In this document: one piece after another, positions 33,779 through 41,815 of the stretch
How positions within the stretch are numbered: the first letter of the stretch is position 1
How the letters are laid out: the number at the start of each line of letters is the position of its first letter
Assembly: GCA_016718825.1 (NCBI GenBank)
Contig: JADKCL010000005.1
Coordinates: forward strand, 124,001 to 188,000
Length of the DNA stretch: 64,000 bases
Source of the DNA: Bacteroidota bacterium
GTDB taxonomy: Bacteria; Bacteroidota; Bacteroidia; J057; JADKCL01
Direction: 5' to 3'
The notes under the pieces: model-generated
The model's input: only the letters and a program-made list of their open reading frames with translations
What the model was told of the DNA's origin: nothing
Database searches by the model: none
Position numbers and translations under genes: made by a program

Positions 33779-34693
33779 ATGAACCTCAAGATTGGTACCA
33801 GGGGCAGCAAGCTTGCCTTGTGGCAGGCGCATCACTTAAAGGATGTGCTTGAGGGCGGTGGGCTATCGGTGGAATTGGTTCTTTACACAACGAAAGGTGA
33901 TCTGCAACAAGCGCAACCCCTCCACGAAATCGGGGACAAAGGTCTGTTTACACAGGCGCTTGACGATGCGATGTTGCGCGGTGAAATCGATGTTGCAGTA
34001 CACAGTGCCAAGGATTTGCCGACGCAATTGCCTGAGGGAATCGTCCTCGCGGCTGTTGGAAATCGGGAAGATCCGCGTGATGTCTTGCTGAGTTCAAGTG
34101 AAGAATATGACTTGGACAATGTAGCACGCGGTATCACCGTTGGCACTTCGTCTTTGCGACGTAAAGCTTTGTTAATGCATTACCTCCCGCATGTCAAGGT
34201 TGTACCTATGCGCGGGAATGTAGATACGCGTGTTGCAAAGATGCTTGCCGGCGATTGCAATGGGATACTTTTGGCTTATGCGGGTGTCAAACGGATGGGA
34301 TTGACACATCTGATTACGCGTAAGCTCAACGTGTCGACGTTTACGCCGGCAGTTGGTCAGGGGGCGATCGGCGTTACAATGCCTGCGGGTCATCCGGCGA
34401 CGGATACTTTGCGAAGCTTGTTCAATCACGCCGATACCGAATTGGCCGTAAAGGCAGAACGTGCCTTCCTGCATACCTTGGAAGGCGGATGTCAGTCTGC
34501 GATATTTGCCCTCGGTACTGTCGTCGGGCAGACACTTAGCCTGATGGGCGGCATTGCCTCGACCGACGGAAGTCAGGTGCTGCGTGAGTCGGCCGATTGC
34601 AGCCTGTCAGAGGCAGAGGCAACCGGCAAGCGCCTCGCTGAATTGTTATTACAAAAAGGAGCTCGAACTATTCTCCATGGGAAAGAAAATTAA
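33779..34693 (+). CDS. hemC: hydroxymethylbilane synthase
   Basis: A 304-residue enzyme that polymerises four porphobilinogens on a dipyrromethane cofactor in heme synthesis. Visible motifs are IGTRGSKLALWQA, DVAVHSAKDLPTQLP with the catalytic Asp, VGTSSLRRKALL, MRGNVDTRVAK and the cofactor cysteine in LEGGCQSA. ATG 33779 gives the standard family start; the TTG two codons earlier is less likely. It starts 13 bases after the DUF4271 gene and overlaps hemD by 17 bases. Confidence 0.95.
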   Translation: MNLKIGTRGSKLALWQAHHLKDVLEGGGLSVELVLYTTKGDLQQAQPLHEIGDKGLFTQALDDAMLRGEIDVAVHSAKDLPTQLPEGIVLAAVGNREDPRDVLLSSSEEYDLDNVARGITVGTSSLRRKALLMHYLPHVKVVPMRGNVDTRVAKMLAGDCNGILLAYAGVKRMGLTHLITRKLNVSTFTPAVGQGAIGVTMPAGHPATDTLRSLFNHADTELAVKAERAFLHTLEGGCQSAIFALGTVVGQTLSLMGGIASTDGSQVLRESADCSLSEAEATGKRLAELLLQKGARTILHGKEN

Positions 34694-35426
34694 ATCCATT
34701 CTCATCTCTCAGCCGTACCCAACCGATGAGAATTCTCCCTACTTGAAGTTGGCGGAGAAGTGGGGTCTCAAAATTGACTTTCGGAATTTTATCGAAATCA
34801 AAGGTGTGACCCTGAACGAGTTCCGAAAACAAAATATCAATCCCCTTGATTTTACAGCGGTGATTTTCACCAGCAAATACTCGATCGATCATTACTTCCG
34901 CTTGCTGAAGGAATTGAAAATCGAGATGCCGGCTGAAATGAAGTACTTCTGCGTGAGCGATGCTACCGCAAAATACCTTCAGAAATACATTGTCATCCGT
35001 AAAAGAAAGCTATACGTAGGCGAGCGGACGAGCAATGACCTGATTGACATCGTCAAGAAGCACAACAAGGAGAAATTCCTTTTTCCATGTAGCTCCATTC
35101 ATACAACTGCATTGACGGATTGGATGATTGAGCAAAAGTACCACTTGGTCGAGGCAGTCATTTACAACACGGTCAGCAGCGACCTATCCGACCTTCGGGA
35201 TGTTTATTACGACATGCTTTGTTTTTATTCTCCTTCTGGAATCGAATCGTTGAATCAAAATTTTCCTGATTTCAAGCAGAATGAAACGGTGATCGCGGCC
35301 TTTGGCCCGACGACTGCCAAGGCAATTCGCGATGCTGGACTGCGTGTGGACATCGAGGCACCCTTGCCCAACATCCCTTCCATGACGGCCGCAATTGAGG
35401 CATATTTGAAGGAATTTAACAAGTAA
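34677..35426 (+). CDS. hemD: uroporphyrinogen-III synthase
   Basis: A 249-residue HemD-fold protein. The start KKIKSILISQPYPTDE and central AVIFTSKYSIDHYFRL are followed by YCKY-like strand FCVSDATAKYLQ and a C-terminal AAFGPTTAKAIRDAGL, matching the weakly conserved HemD family. It closes linear hydroxymethylbilane into uroporphyrinogen III. The ATG at 34677 overlaps the hemC end by 17 bases, consistent with coupled translation. A small hairpin follows immediately after its stop. Confidence 0.88.
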   Translation: MGKKIKSILISQPYPTDENSPYLKLAEKWGLKIDFRNFIEIKGVTLNEFRKQNINPLDFTAVIFTSKYSIDHYFRLLKELKIEMPAEMKYFCVSDATAKYLQKYIVIRKRKLYVGERTSNDLIDIVKKHNKEKFLFPCSSIHTTALTDWMIEQKYHLVEAVIYNTVSSDLSDLRDVYYDMLCFYSPSGIESLNQNFPDFKQNETVIAAFGPTTAKAIRDAGLRVDIEAPLPNIPSMTAAIEAYLKEFNK

Positions 35427-35444
35427 CACATATATAATATGTGT
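35426..35444. terminator. AT-rich hairpin after hemD
   Basis: ACACATAT and ATATGTGT form a perfect 8-bp stem with a three-base loop starting at the last base of the hemD stop codon. No T run follows, so termination is uncertain. The remaining 200 bases to the next promoter box hold no recognisable gene. Confidence 0.35.
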
Positions 35445-35648
35445 CTGCATGTTGCCTTGCCTTTTGCGGGTAGCATGGCACCTGAAAGCGGGTGGGGCCA
35501 GGAAGGAAAAGACACGGAACTCCAGCATGACCTCACACGAAAAAAAATTGCAAATACCTGAATTCACATGTGTTACCGATTTGAATTTGTAAGGCAAGAG
35601 TGCATTCTCCGAACGAGTGGTGAGCGGCTCCTGACTCAAAAAAATTTG

Positions 35649-35656
35649 TAACTTTG
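35649..35656 (+). promoter_or_regulatory. Bacteroidota -7 box candidate for porP
   Basis: TAACTTTG matches the TAnnTTTG consensus and lies 46 bases before the porP ATG. No clear TTTG was found at the -33 position. Confidence 0.4.
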
Positions 35657-35701
35657 AATTATAATTCCCAATTTCAACGTCTGAATTTATTCAAAGCATA
35701 C

Positions 35702-36703
35702 ATGAGGAGCTTATTACTGGGGTTTTTGTTGGTGATTGTACTATCGCCTGCGGCATTTGCGCAGCAGGACCCACAGTACACGATGTTTATGTTCAATCGG
35801 TTCGTGCAAAATCCTGCCTATGCTGGTGCCTTACAGGCTACCAACATTACAGGTTTGGGCAGGGCGCAGTGGGTGGGAATCCCGCAGGCGCCTAACACGA
35901 CGACTGGAAGCATCAACGGATATAGCAAGGCATTGCACGGCGGGCTTGGTGCCTACCTGATCGGTGACCGCTTGGGTCCATTGAGCACTGTCGGTATCAA
36001 GGGGGCCTATGCATTTCACCTTAAATTCGGTGAAGAGAAGGCATATTTGAACCTCGGTGTCGCTGGTGGCGTGTATCAGAAGGTGCTGAATGGTGATTGG
36101 ATCTACAATCAAAGCGCTGGGATTGACCCTGTATTGCCGCTCTCCAAGACTCCACTCACAGTTCCTGACCTTGATGCAGGTGTTTATTTCCACGTTCCGC
36201 TCAAGACGGCATCGTCAAGTGCATATCCACAGGACAAGTTTTATATCGGAGGTGCAGTTTCCCACATCTTGGAGCCTTCCATGGAAAATTTGATGGCAGT
36301 GCCTGACCAAGTAAAGACCGTGCTTTCCCGCGGCATTTCTGCGCAGGCAGGTTTTGTTTTCGACTTGGGTCCTTCAACTTTCTTGGAGCCCAATGTCAAC
36401 TTCAGAATGGCTGGCCCAACCACACAGTTTGATATTAACCTGAACCTCTACGTGAGCCCGATGGTGTTTGGTATCAGCCACCGCGGTTTTGTTGGAGCCA
36501 ACAATGATTCATTTTCCGGTATCGTCGGCTTTAATGCTTCGACCTACATGTTTATCGGATATTCTTACGATTACACCACGTCTGGACTTGGTCGCTTCAC
36601 GACCGGTTCACACGAAGTAATACTCTCTTATACGTTTCCTTCCAAGTTCAAGAATTTGCCACCAAGGCGCGGTACCCGTACCTTGTACATCAACAATATC
36701 TAA
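35702..36703 (+). CDS. porP: PorP/SprF family type IX secretion membrane protein
   Basis: A 333-residue outer-membrane protein with a signal peptide (residues 1-20, ending AAFAQQ). The mature start DPQYTMFMFNRFVQNPAYAG is the PorP/SprF family hallmark. The rest is alternating beta strands, for example GGLGAYLIGDRLG, and ends VILSYTFPSKF. By family it belongs to the barrel proteins that link the T9SS to surface-attached cargo, in complex with PorE-like partners. ATG 35702 is chosen over an upstream TTG because it starts the signal peptide. It directly precedes gldKLMN, a usual T9SS order. Confidence 0.92.
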   Translation: MRSLLLGFLLVIVLSPAAFAQQDPQYTMFMFNRFVQNPAYAGALQATNITGLGRAQWVGIPQAPNTTTGSINGYSKALHGGLGAYLIGDRLGPLSTVGIKGAYAFHLKFGEEKAYLNLGVAGGVYQKVLNGDWIYNQSAGIDPVLPLSKTPLTVPDLDAGVYFHVPLKTASSSAYPQDKFYIGGAVSHILEPSMENLMAVPDQVKTVLSRGISAQAGFVFDLGPSTFLEPNVNFRMAGPTTQFDINLNLYVSPMVFGISHRGFVGANNDSFSGIVGFNASTYMFIGYSYDYTTSGLGRFTTGSHEVILSYTFPSKFKNLPPRRGTRTLYINNI

Positions 36704-36829
36704 GACTTGTAGGGCCGTTTAGGGGCTTTGTTTAGACGCGATCGTTCATTCAGGAAAAGTTAAATTATCAAAGAATAGGCCAAGCTTCTGATTATTTGTT
36801 TGTGAGCTTGTTTTGATAGTACGAATTTC

Positions 36830-36860
36830 TTGTTTTGTTGGTCGTAGATCTGTAAGTTTG
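36830..36860 (+). promoter_or_regulatory. Bacteroidota-type promoter upstream of gldK
   Basis: A TTG at 36830-36832 is followed, after 20 bases, by TAAGTTTG at 36853-36860. This fits the TTTG/TAnnTTTG architecture and places the transcript start about 40 bases before the gldK ATG, suggesting gldKLMN can be expressed apart from porP. Confidence 0.45.
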
Positions 36861-36906
36861 TTAATTATAGGCGCATTAGTTTGCAACATTCTTCAATTTG
36901 TCTGCT

Positions 36907-37944
36907 ATGAAAAGGTTATTGTTTGTTCTTGTTGCAGTTTCTGTTTTTGCGAGTGGTTGCGGTCTTTTCGGAGGTAAGCAAACGGGCAAAAATGGCGAAT
37001 TGACAGGCGTGATGGACCGTCCGGATTGGGACCAGCCCACTCCTTACGGCATGGTGTTGATTCCACCCGGTAGCTTCCACATGGGTCAAAATGATCAGGA
37101 CGTGAACTACTCACAAGTAGCTCACAACCGTCAGATTACCATGAGTGCATTCTACATGGATGACACCGAAATCTCCAACAATGAATACCGTCAATTCATT
37201 GAAACTGCAATGGACACCCTTGCAGCTGACGTGGCCAAGCTCGTCTATCCTGACACTGGTGTCTGGATGCGCGACTTTGTGTTTGCGTACAATGAGCCGT
37301 TGACCGAAAACTATTATTGGCATCCTGCCTTTGATGAGTATCCGGTCGTCGGTGTGAACTGGTATGCTGCGTCGGAGTTCTGCCGCTGGAGGACAGCGCA
37401 TTACAATGCCTATCGTGCATCGATTGAAATGCCTCCAATGCCACGCTTCCGCCTCCCAACCGAGGCTGAGTGGGAATATGCTTCACGTGGTGGTTTTGAG
37501 CACAAGCTCTACCCATGGGAAGGTCCATATATCCGTAACTCCAAAGGTTGCTTCTTGGCAAACTATAAGCCGGGCCGTGGTGATTATATCGCAGACAACT
37601 ACGAGTACACCTGCCCAGTACGTAGCTACTGGCCAAATGACTACGGTCTCTGGTGCATGCCAGGCAACGTGGCCGAATGGTGCGAGGATGACTTCGAAGA
37701 GTCTGGCTACATCTATGCACACGATTTGAACCCTGTCTACCGTGACCCACGTTACAAGGCGGAAGAAAGAGTACCAGGCGGAGCTAATATCCGTAAGGTC
37801 ATCCGCGGCGGTTCTTGGAAAGACATCGGTTATTTCCTCTCTTGCGGAACCCGTACCTATGAGTACTCCGACACCACGAAATCTTTTGTTGGCTTCCGTT
37901 CGGTGGTCACTCAGATTGGTCGCTCGGGTGCAGCTGCGTTCTAA
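36907..37944 (+). CDS. gldK: T9SS lipoprotein GldK (PorK)
   Basis: A 345-residue lipoprotein with a signal peptide ending in FASGC, then a formylglycine-generating-enzyme-like domain. Landmarks are VLIPPGSFHMGQND, the FGE pattern YMDDTEISNNEYRQFI, RFRLPTEAEWEYASRGG, MPGNVAEWCEDD and KVIRGGSWKDIGYFLS. In T9SS the domain is structural: GldK with GldN forms a ring under the outer membrane. The cysteines of true FGE enzymes are not arranged for catalysis here. First gene of a gldKLMN run. Confidence 0.95.
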   Translation: MKRLLFVLVAVSVFASGCGLFGGKQTGKNGELTGVMDRPDWDQPTPYGMVLIPPGSFHMGQNDQDVNYSQVAHNRQITMSAFYMDDTEISNNEYRQFIETAMDTLAADVAKLVYPDTGVWMRDFVFAYNEPLTENYYWHPAFDEYPVVGVNWYAASEFCRWRTAHYNAYRASIEMPPMPRFRLPTEAEWEYASRGGFEHKLYPWEGPYIRNSKGCFLANYKPGRGDYIADNYEYTCPVRSYWPNDYGLWCMPGNVAEWCEDDFEESGYIYAHDLNPVYRDPRYKAEERVPGGANIRKVIRGGSWKDIGYFLSCGTRTYEYSDTTKSFVGFRSVVTQIGRSGAAAF

Positions 37945-38099
37945 ATTCAGAACGCAAGCTGCGGTGCCTGGATGAGGATGTTCTCAATTCAACCACAAGA
38001 AAAGCATCTTTAGCTCAGTCAACCGCTGGGAGTGATATCCCTTTGAATTCACTGGAATTATTCTTGATAGTATTCACTTTTTAAGGAGAAGTAAACAAA

Positions 38100-38927
38100 A
38101 TGGCTAAGAAAAAAGGTTTTCTGGAATCACGCGGATTCAAACTGTTCATGAAGTACGTCTACGGTCTTGGTGCAGCAGTTGTGATCGGTGGCGCACTTTT
38201 CAAAATCATGCACTGGCCCTTCGCGAACGAGATGCTGATCGCAGGTATGGGTACAGAGGTTGTGGTGTTTTTCGTGTCTGCGTTTGAACCATTGCACGCA
38301 GAACTTGACTGGGGTAAAGTGTACCCACAATTGAACGAAGACGATGAATTTGTGATGGACACGGCTGATGATAAATCAGGTATGTCTGCAGAAGAGGCCT
38401 TGGCAATTGCCGAAAGAGGTATGGGTGGCATTGAACTTTCGTCCGATTTGTTTGACTCACTTTCCGGTTCCTTGGAAGGTTTGAAAAGCAACGTCGACAA
38501 GTTGGCCAAGATTGAAGATGCAACTGTTGCAACCAACGAGTACACCGCTAGCGTGCGCAATGCTACCGGCAAAATGTCTCAGTTGAACGACGGCTATGCT
38601 TCGACTGTCGACGCCATGACCAGCCTGTCAAGCAGCGTGGGTGGTGCAGCTACCCAAGCACATGCTTATCATGAAGAAGTGCAGCGCGTGACCAAAAACT
38701 TGGCATCACTCAACGCCGTTTATGAAATGGAATTGCAAGACGCCCAACAGCACATTGCAACCATCAATAAATTCTACGAAAGCCTCGGTGGAGCAATGAC
38801 CAACATGGTCGAAGCCTCCAAAGATGCCGAAGCTTACCGTAATGAGGTTTCTAGCCTCACCAAAAACCTCCGCGACTTGAACAGCATCTACGGCGGTATG
38901 CTGTCTGCAATGTCGAATCGCGGTTGA
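38100..38927 (+). CDS. gldL: T9SS motor protein GldL (PorL)
   Basis: A 275-residue inner-membrane protein. Two transmembrane helices lie within residues 12-68, the second beginning AGMGTEVVVFFVSAFEP; the conserved LFKIMHWPFANEML loop lies between them, and the intramembrane glutamate of GTEVVVF fits the proton-channel residue known in GldL. The remainder is a long cytoplasmic coiled coil with repeated Leu/Asn patterns (SLTKNLRDLNSIYGGML). A GGAGAAG purine stretch precedes the ATG by about 8 bases. With GldM it forms the rotary motor. Confidence 0.95.
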   Translation: MAKKKGFLESRGFKLFMKYVYGLGAAVVIGGALFKIMHWPFANEMLIAGMGTEVVVFFVSAFEPLHAELDWGKVYPQLNEDDEFVMDTADDKSGMSAEEALAIAERGMGGIELSSDLFDSLSGSLEGLKSNVDKLAKIEDATVATNEYTASVRNATGKMSQLNDGYASTVDAMTSLSSSVGGAATQAHAYHEEVQRVTKNLASLNAVYEMELQDAQQHIATINKFYESLGGAMTNMVEASKDAEAYRNEVSSLTKNLRDLNSIYGGMLSAMSNRG

Positions 38928-38980
38928 TTTATTTCATTCTAATTATTTCTTAGCGGTTAAACTTTAGAAAGGAGTAAATC

Positions 38981-40657
38981 ATGGCAGGTGGAAATCTATC
39001 CCCTCGGCAAAAGATGATCAATATGATGTATCTCGTACTCACGGCGCTTCTTGCGCTCAACGTGAGTGCTGAGATCCTCGATGCCTTCAAAAGCCTCAGA
39101 GATTCTTTGCACGAGTCCGCCGAAAGTTTCGGCGAAAAAAACAAGGATACCCAAGGTGGTATCAAAGCAAAAATCACGGAAGAGCTTGGTCAGGGAAACA
39201 AGAAAAATGAATACCTGATGGCCATCACTGATGCAATCGAAAAGGAAGCAACCGGATTGGTCGGTAAAATTGAGAAGCGCATCAAGGTTTTGGAAGAAAT
39301 TTCAGGACTTGATCCGTTGACCGGCGAAATGACCAACATCAAGGAGCTCGAAGCCAACTACCGTTTCTGGATGGGTGGCAATGATGCTGCAAATGGTGGT
39401 CGTGGTGAAGGTGAAGCCAAGAAACTGAAGGAAGAGCTGAACGGTTTTGTTGCTTGGGCAAATAAGTTTGTCAAAGAAAATAGACTCGTTGGAACGACGG
39501 ATTCCACAGGCAAGGCCAAAGAGGTTGAAGATATGTTCAAACCAATGTGCCACGAACCAAAGGAGCAGGTTTGGGAGTATCACACCTTTTATGGTAAGCC
39601 AGTCGTTGCTGACTTGGCAATGATGGAAAAATTCAAGTTGGACGTTCAAGAAATTCACTCTGACCTTCTCGGCTTGGTAAAAGCTAAATTGGGTTCGGTG
39701 ACTTTCAAAATCGACTCCTTGATCGCCGTGGATGCGCCAACTTCACGTGTTGTTGCAGCAGGCATGAAGTTTGAGACGAAGCTCTTCGTAGCGATGTCTT
39801 CTAGCGAGATCAAGCCCGAATTCCTTGGCTCAGGTGTAACAACTGACAAAGGTGGTAACTCTGCAACGATGACGTTTACGGCTCCAGGTGGTTTCGCAAA
39901 AGGCCAAACGGAAAAGGAAGCGACGTATCATGCACAGATCAAAGTGCCTAAAGCTAATGGAGACGTTGCTGTCCTCAAAGTCGAAGGTAAGTACACGATC
40001 AGGAAGCCTGAAGTTGTTATTACCTCTGCATCGGTTCAAAACCTGTATGCAAACTGCGGTAATACGATCAATGTTGATTGTCCTGCATTGGGTGAGTTTT
40101 ACTCGCCTAAGTTCACAGCAACAGAAGCCCAAGTGCTTCCTAGCGGAACTGACAAGCGTGTGATCACGATCGTGCCTACTGGCAAAACTTGTATCTTGGG
40201 CGTGTCTTCTTTGACCAATGGTCAAAACATCAAAATTGATGACATCAAGTACAAAGTCATCAAGCCACCACGCCCTGAAATCGTGTTGGAAGTGCTGGGC
40301 AAGGAGTACAATGGTGCAACACCCATTCCTGCAAAGGCAGATTGCAAAGTCAAAATCCGTCCTGACAATGACTTCCGCAATGCACTTCCTAAAGACGCTC
40401 GTTACGTGATCGATGTTGTGGATCTGTTGTCTGCTCGCAGCTTGGGCGCTCCTGCAAAGGTTGCCAGCTTCAGCGGTAATGGCAAAGATGCTGTTGCAGG
40501 TGTTTCTGTTCCGCTTGGTAGCTCCCTCAGGGGTGATCCTCCAGGAACGAAAATCTTCTTCAAGATCGGTGCTGTTTACCGTATGAACTTCCAGAACAAG
40601 AAGGTCGAAGAACAATTCGGGGATAGGGATCTTTATATTGGCGCAATTATCAAATAA
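38981..40657 (+). CDS. gldM: T9SS motor protein GldM (PorM)
   Basis: A 558-residue protein with one N-terminal transmembrane helix (MINMMYLVLTALLALNVSAE), a periplasmic helical bundle to about residue 220, and three to four beta domains. It is the periplasm-spanning stator partner of GldL that contacts the GldKN ring. The family start MAGGNLSPRQKMINMMYLVL is intact. An AGGAG ribosome site lies about 7 bases before the ATG. Length is slightly above the usual 510-540 residues. Confidence 0.95.
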   Translation: MAGGNLSPRQKMINMMYLVLTALLALNVSAEILDAFKSLRDSLHESAESFGEKNKDTQGGIKAKITEELGQGNKKNEYLMAITDAIEKEATGLVGKIEKRIKVLEEISGLDPLTGEMTNIKELEANYRFWMGGNDAANGGRGEGEAKKLKEELNGFVAWANKFVKENRLVGTTDSTGKAKEVEDMFKPMCHEPKEQVWEYHTFYGKPVVADLAMMEKFKLDVQEIHSDLLGLVKAKLGSVTFKIDSLIAVDAPTSRVVAAGMKFETKLFVAMSSSEIKPEFLGSGVTTDKGGNSATMTFTAPGGFAKGQTEKEATYHAQIKVPKANGDVAVLKVEGKYTIRKPEVVITSASVQNLYANCGNTINVDCPALGEFYSPKFTATEAQVLPSGTDKRVITIVPTGKTCILGVSSLTNGQNIKIDDIKYKVIKPPRPEIVLEVLGKEYNGATPIPAKADCKVKIRPDNDFRNALPKDARYVIDVVDLLSARSLGAPAKVASFSGNGKDAVAGVSVPLGSSLRGDPPGTKIFFKIGAVYRMNFQNKKVEEQFGDRDLYIGAIIK

Positions 40658-40671
40658 TTAATTCATCTGTC

Positions 40672-41568
40672 ATGAAAAGATTAGCTTTTCTTTCTTTCCT
40701 GCTGCTCCTGAGCGGTGTCATGACGGAGGTGGCTGCTCAGATTCCGGGCGCCCGCATACCTCCGCGTGTCGATGACCACTTTTGGAGAAGGAAAGTCGTG
40801 AACCGACTGGATCTCACCGAAAAGATCAACGAGCCTCTCACCTATGCTGAAAGCCCCGGCTTGTACGGAAACCCAGCTTACGGTGAAACCCAAGGTATCA
40901 TTACCGCGCTGATCAACGGTCTGAAGTCTGGCAAGTACCTTGCCTATCATCCAGATTCCTTGAACAAGTCGTTGACCTACGAAGATGTTGTGAAGATTGC
41001 ACAACAGATCGAAGGCGATGGCGGTGGCGACGGCGAAAGCTTTGACGAAGAAGAAGGTGGCTTCGATGATTTCGAAGGCGGCGATGACTTCGGTGGAGAC
41101 GAATTCGGCGGCGACGAGTTTGGTGATGACATGGGCGACGGTGGTACCGAAGGTGACTCCGATCCTGCTGCTGGCGCTGCTGGCGGTGCAGTCGAGGGTG
41201 ACTTTTCCTATGCCGCATTCGAGTCTGTCCTTGAGTTCATTGAAGACCGTATTTTTGACAAGAATCGTTCGGACATGGTGTATGACATCCAGTTCTTGCG
41301 CCTTGTTTGGGTCGATCCAGGTGAAACTTTGCCTGACAAGAACTTCGTCTGCTTCCGGTATGCAGACATCCTTGAAACTTTGGAAGACACTCAGTGGAAG
41401 AACAAGTTCAATGATGCCGAGTATCGCAACATGCGCGAAATCTTTGAATTGCGCCTTTTCAGCAGCTACATTATCAACGTTTCCGGTCGTGGTGTCAGGA
41501 CTTTGGAAGAATCCGATTTCCGCCGCAACCAACTCGTAGAGTTTGAGCATCACCTGTGGTGCTACTAA
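40672..41568 (+). CDS. gldN: T9SS protein GldN (PorN) with an acidic Gly-rich insertion
   Basis: A 298-residue periplasmic protein with a signal peptide (1-22). The family start DDHFWRRKVVNRLDLTEKIN and the C-terminal DIQFLRLVWVDPGE, FRYADILE, NMREIFELRLFSSYI are intact. Residues about 114-176 are an insertion of Gly, Asp, Glu and Phe (repeats such as GGDEFGGDEFGDD), followed by an Ala/Gly stretch. Such an insertion is not part of the GldN core as I know it. Normal function is ring assembly with GldK. It is the last gene before a duplicated terminator. Confidence 0.92.
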   Translation: MKRLAFLSFLLLLSGVMTEVAAQIPGARIPPRVDDHFWRRKVVNRLDLTEKINEPLTYAESPGLYGNPAYGETQGIITALINGLKSGKYLAYHPDSLNKSLTYEDVVKIAQQIEGDGGGDGESFDEEEGGFDDFEGGDDFGGDEFGGDEFGDDMGDGGTEGDSDPAAGAAGGAVEGDFSYAAFESVLEFIEDRIFDKNRSDMVYDIQFLRLVWVDPGETLPDKNFVCFRYADILETLEDTQWKNKFNDAEYRNMREIFELRLFSSYIINVSGRGVRTLEESDFRRNQLVEFEHHLWCY

Positions 41569-41596
41569 GATCTACTCTTCTTACTAAGAGAATATT

Positions 41597-41619
41597 GGGG
41601 AGCTTCGGCTCCCCTTTTT
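41597..41619 (+). terminator. strong intrinsic terminator, copy 1
   Basis: GGGGAGC pairs with GCTCCCC around a stable TTCG tetraloop and is followed by five T. It lies 29 bases after the gldN stop codon and should end the porP-gldKLMN transcript. Confidence 0.85.
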
Positions 41620-41705
41620 CGTGCTGTTTTTTTTTGAATAGTTGCTTGATCATGTTTGCTGGTATTGGTCTACTGGGATGAAATCTGCTTACTAAGAGAA
41701 TATTG

Positions 41706-41727
41706 GGGAGCTTCCGCTCCCTTTTTT
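41706..41727 (+). terminator. intrinsic terminator, copy 2
   Basis: GGGAGC pairs with GCTCCC around TTCC and is followed by six T. The loop and one stem base differ from copy 1. It could back up copy 1; on the minus strand the preceding A run is not followed by T, so it would not serve uvrC. Confidence 0.75.
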
Positions 41728-41815
41728 CGTGCGATGGTTTGGTGAATGGGTTCTTGCTTAGGTTGTTACAAACGGTGGAGTTGTCCACTAAAGAGTTTAA
41801 ATCCCAATTCGGAAC

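Larger units (their letters stand above)
41580..41732. repeat. 45-bp direct repeat carrying a terminator (two copies)
   Basis: The copies at 41580-41624 and 41688-41732 differ at two bases. Each starts with CTTACTAAGAGAATATTGGG and holds a complete terminator hairpin plus T run. They are separated by 63 bases without any gene. Confidence 0.85.

Noticed and set aside
35427..35648. Possible small RNA between hemD and porP
   Set aside because: Only one short AT-rich hairpin and no terminator or promoter for such a transcript; I see no further support.
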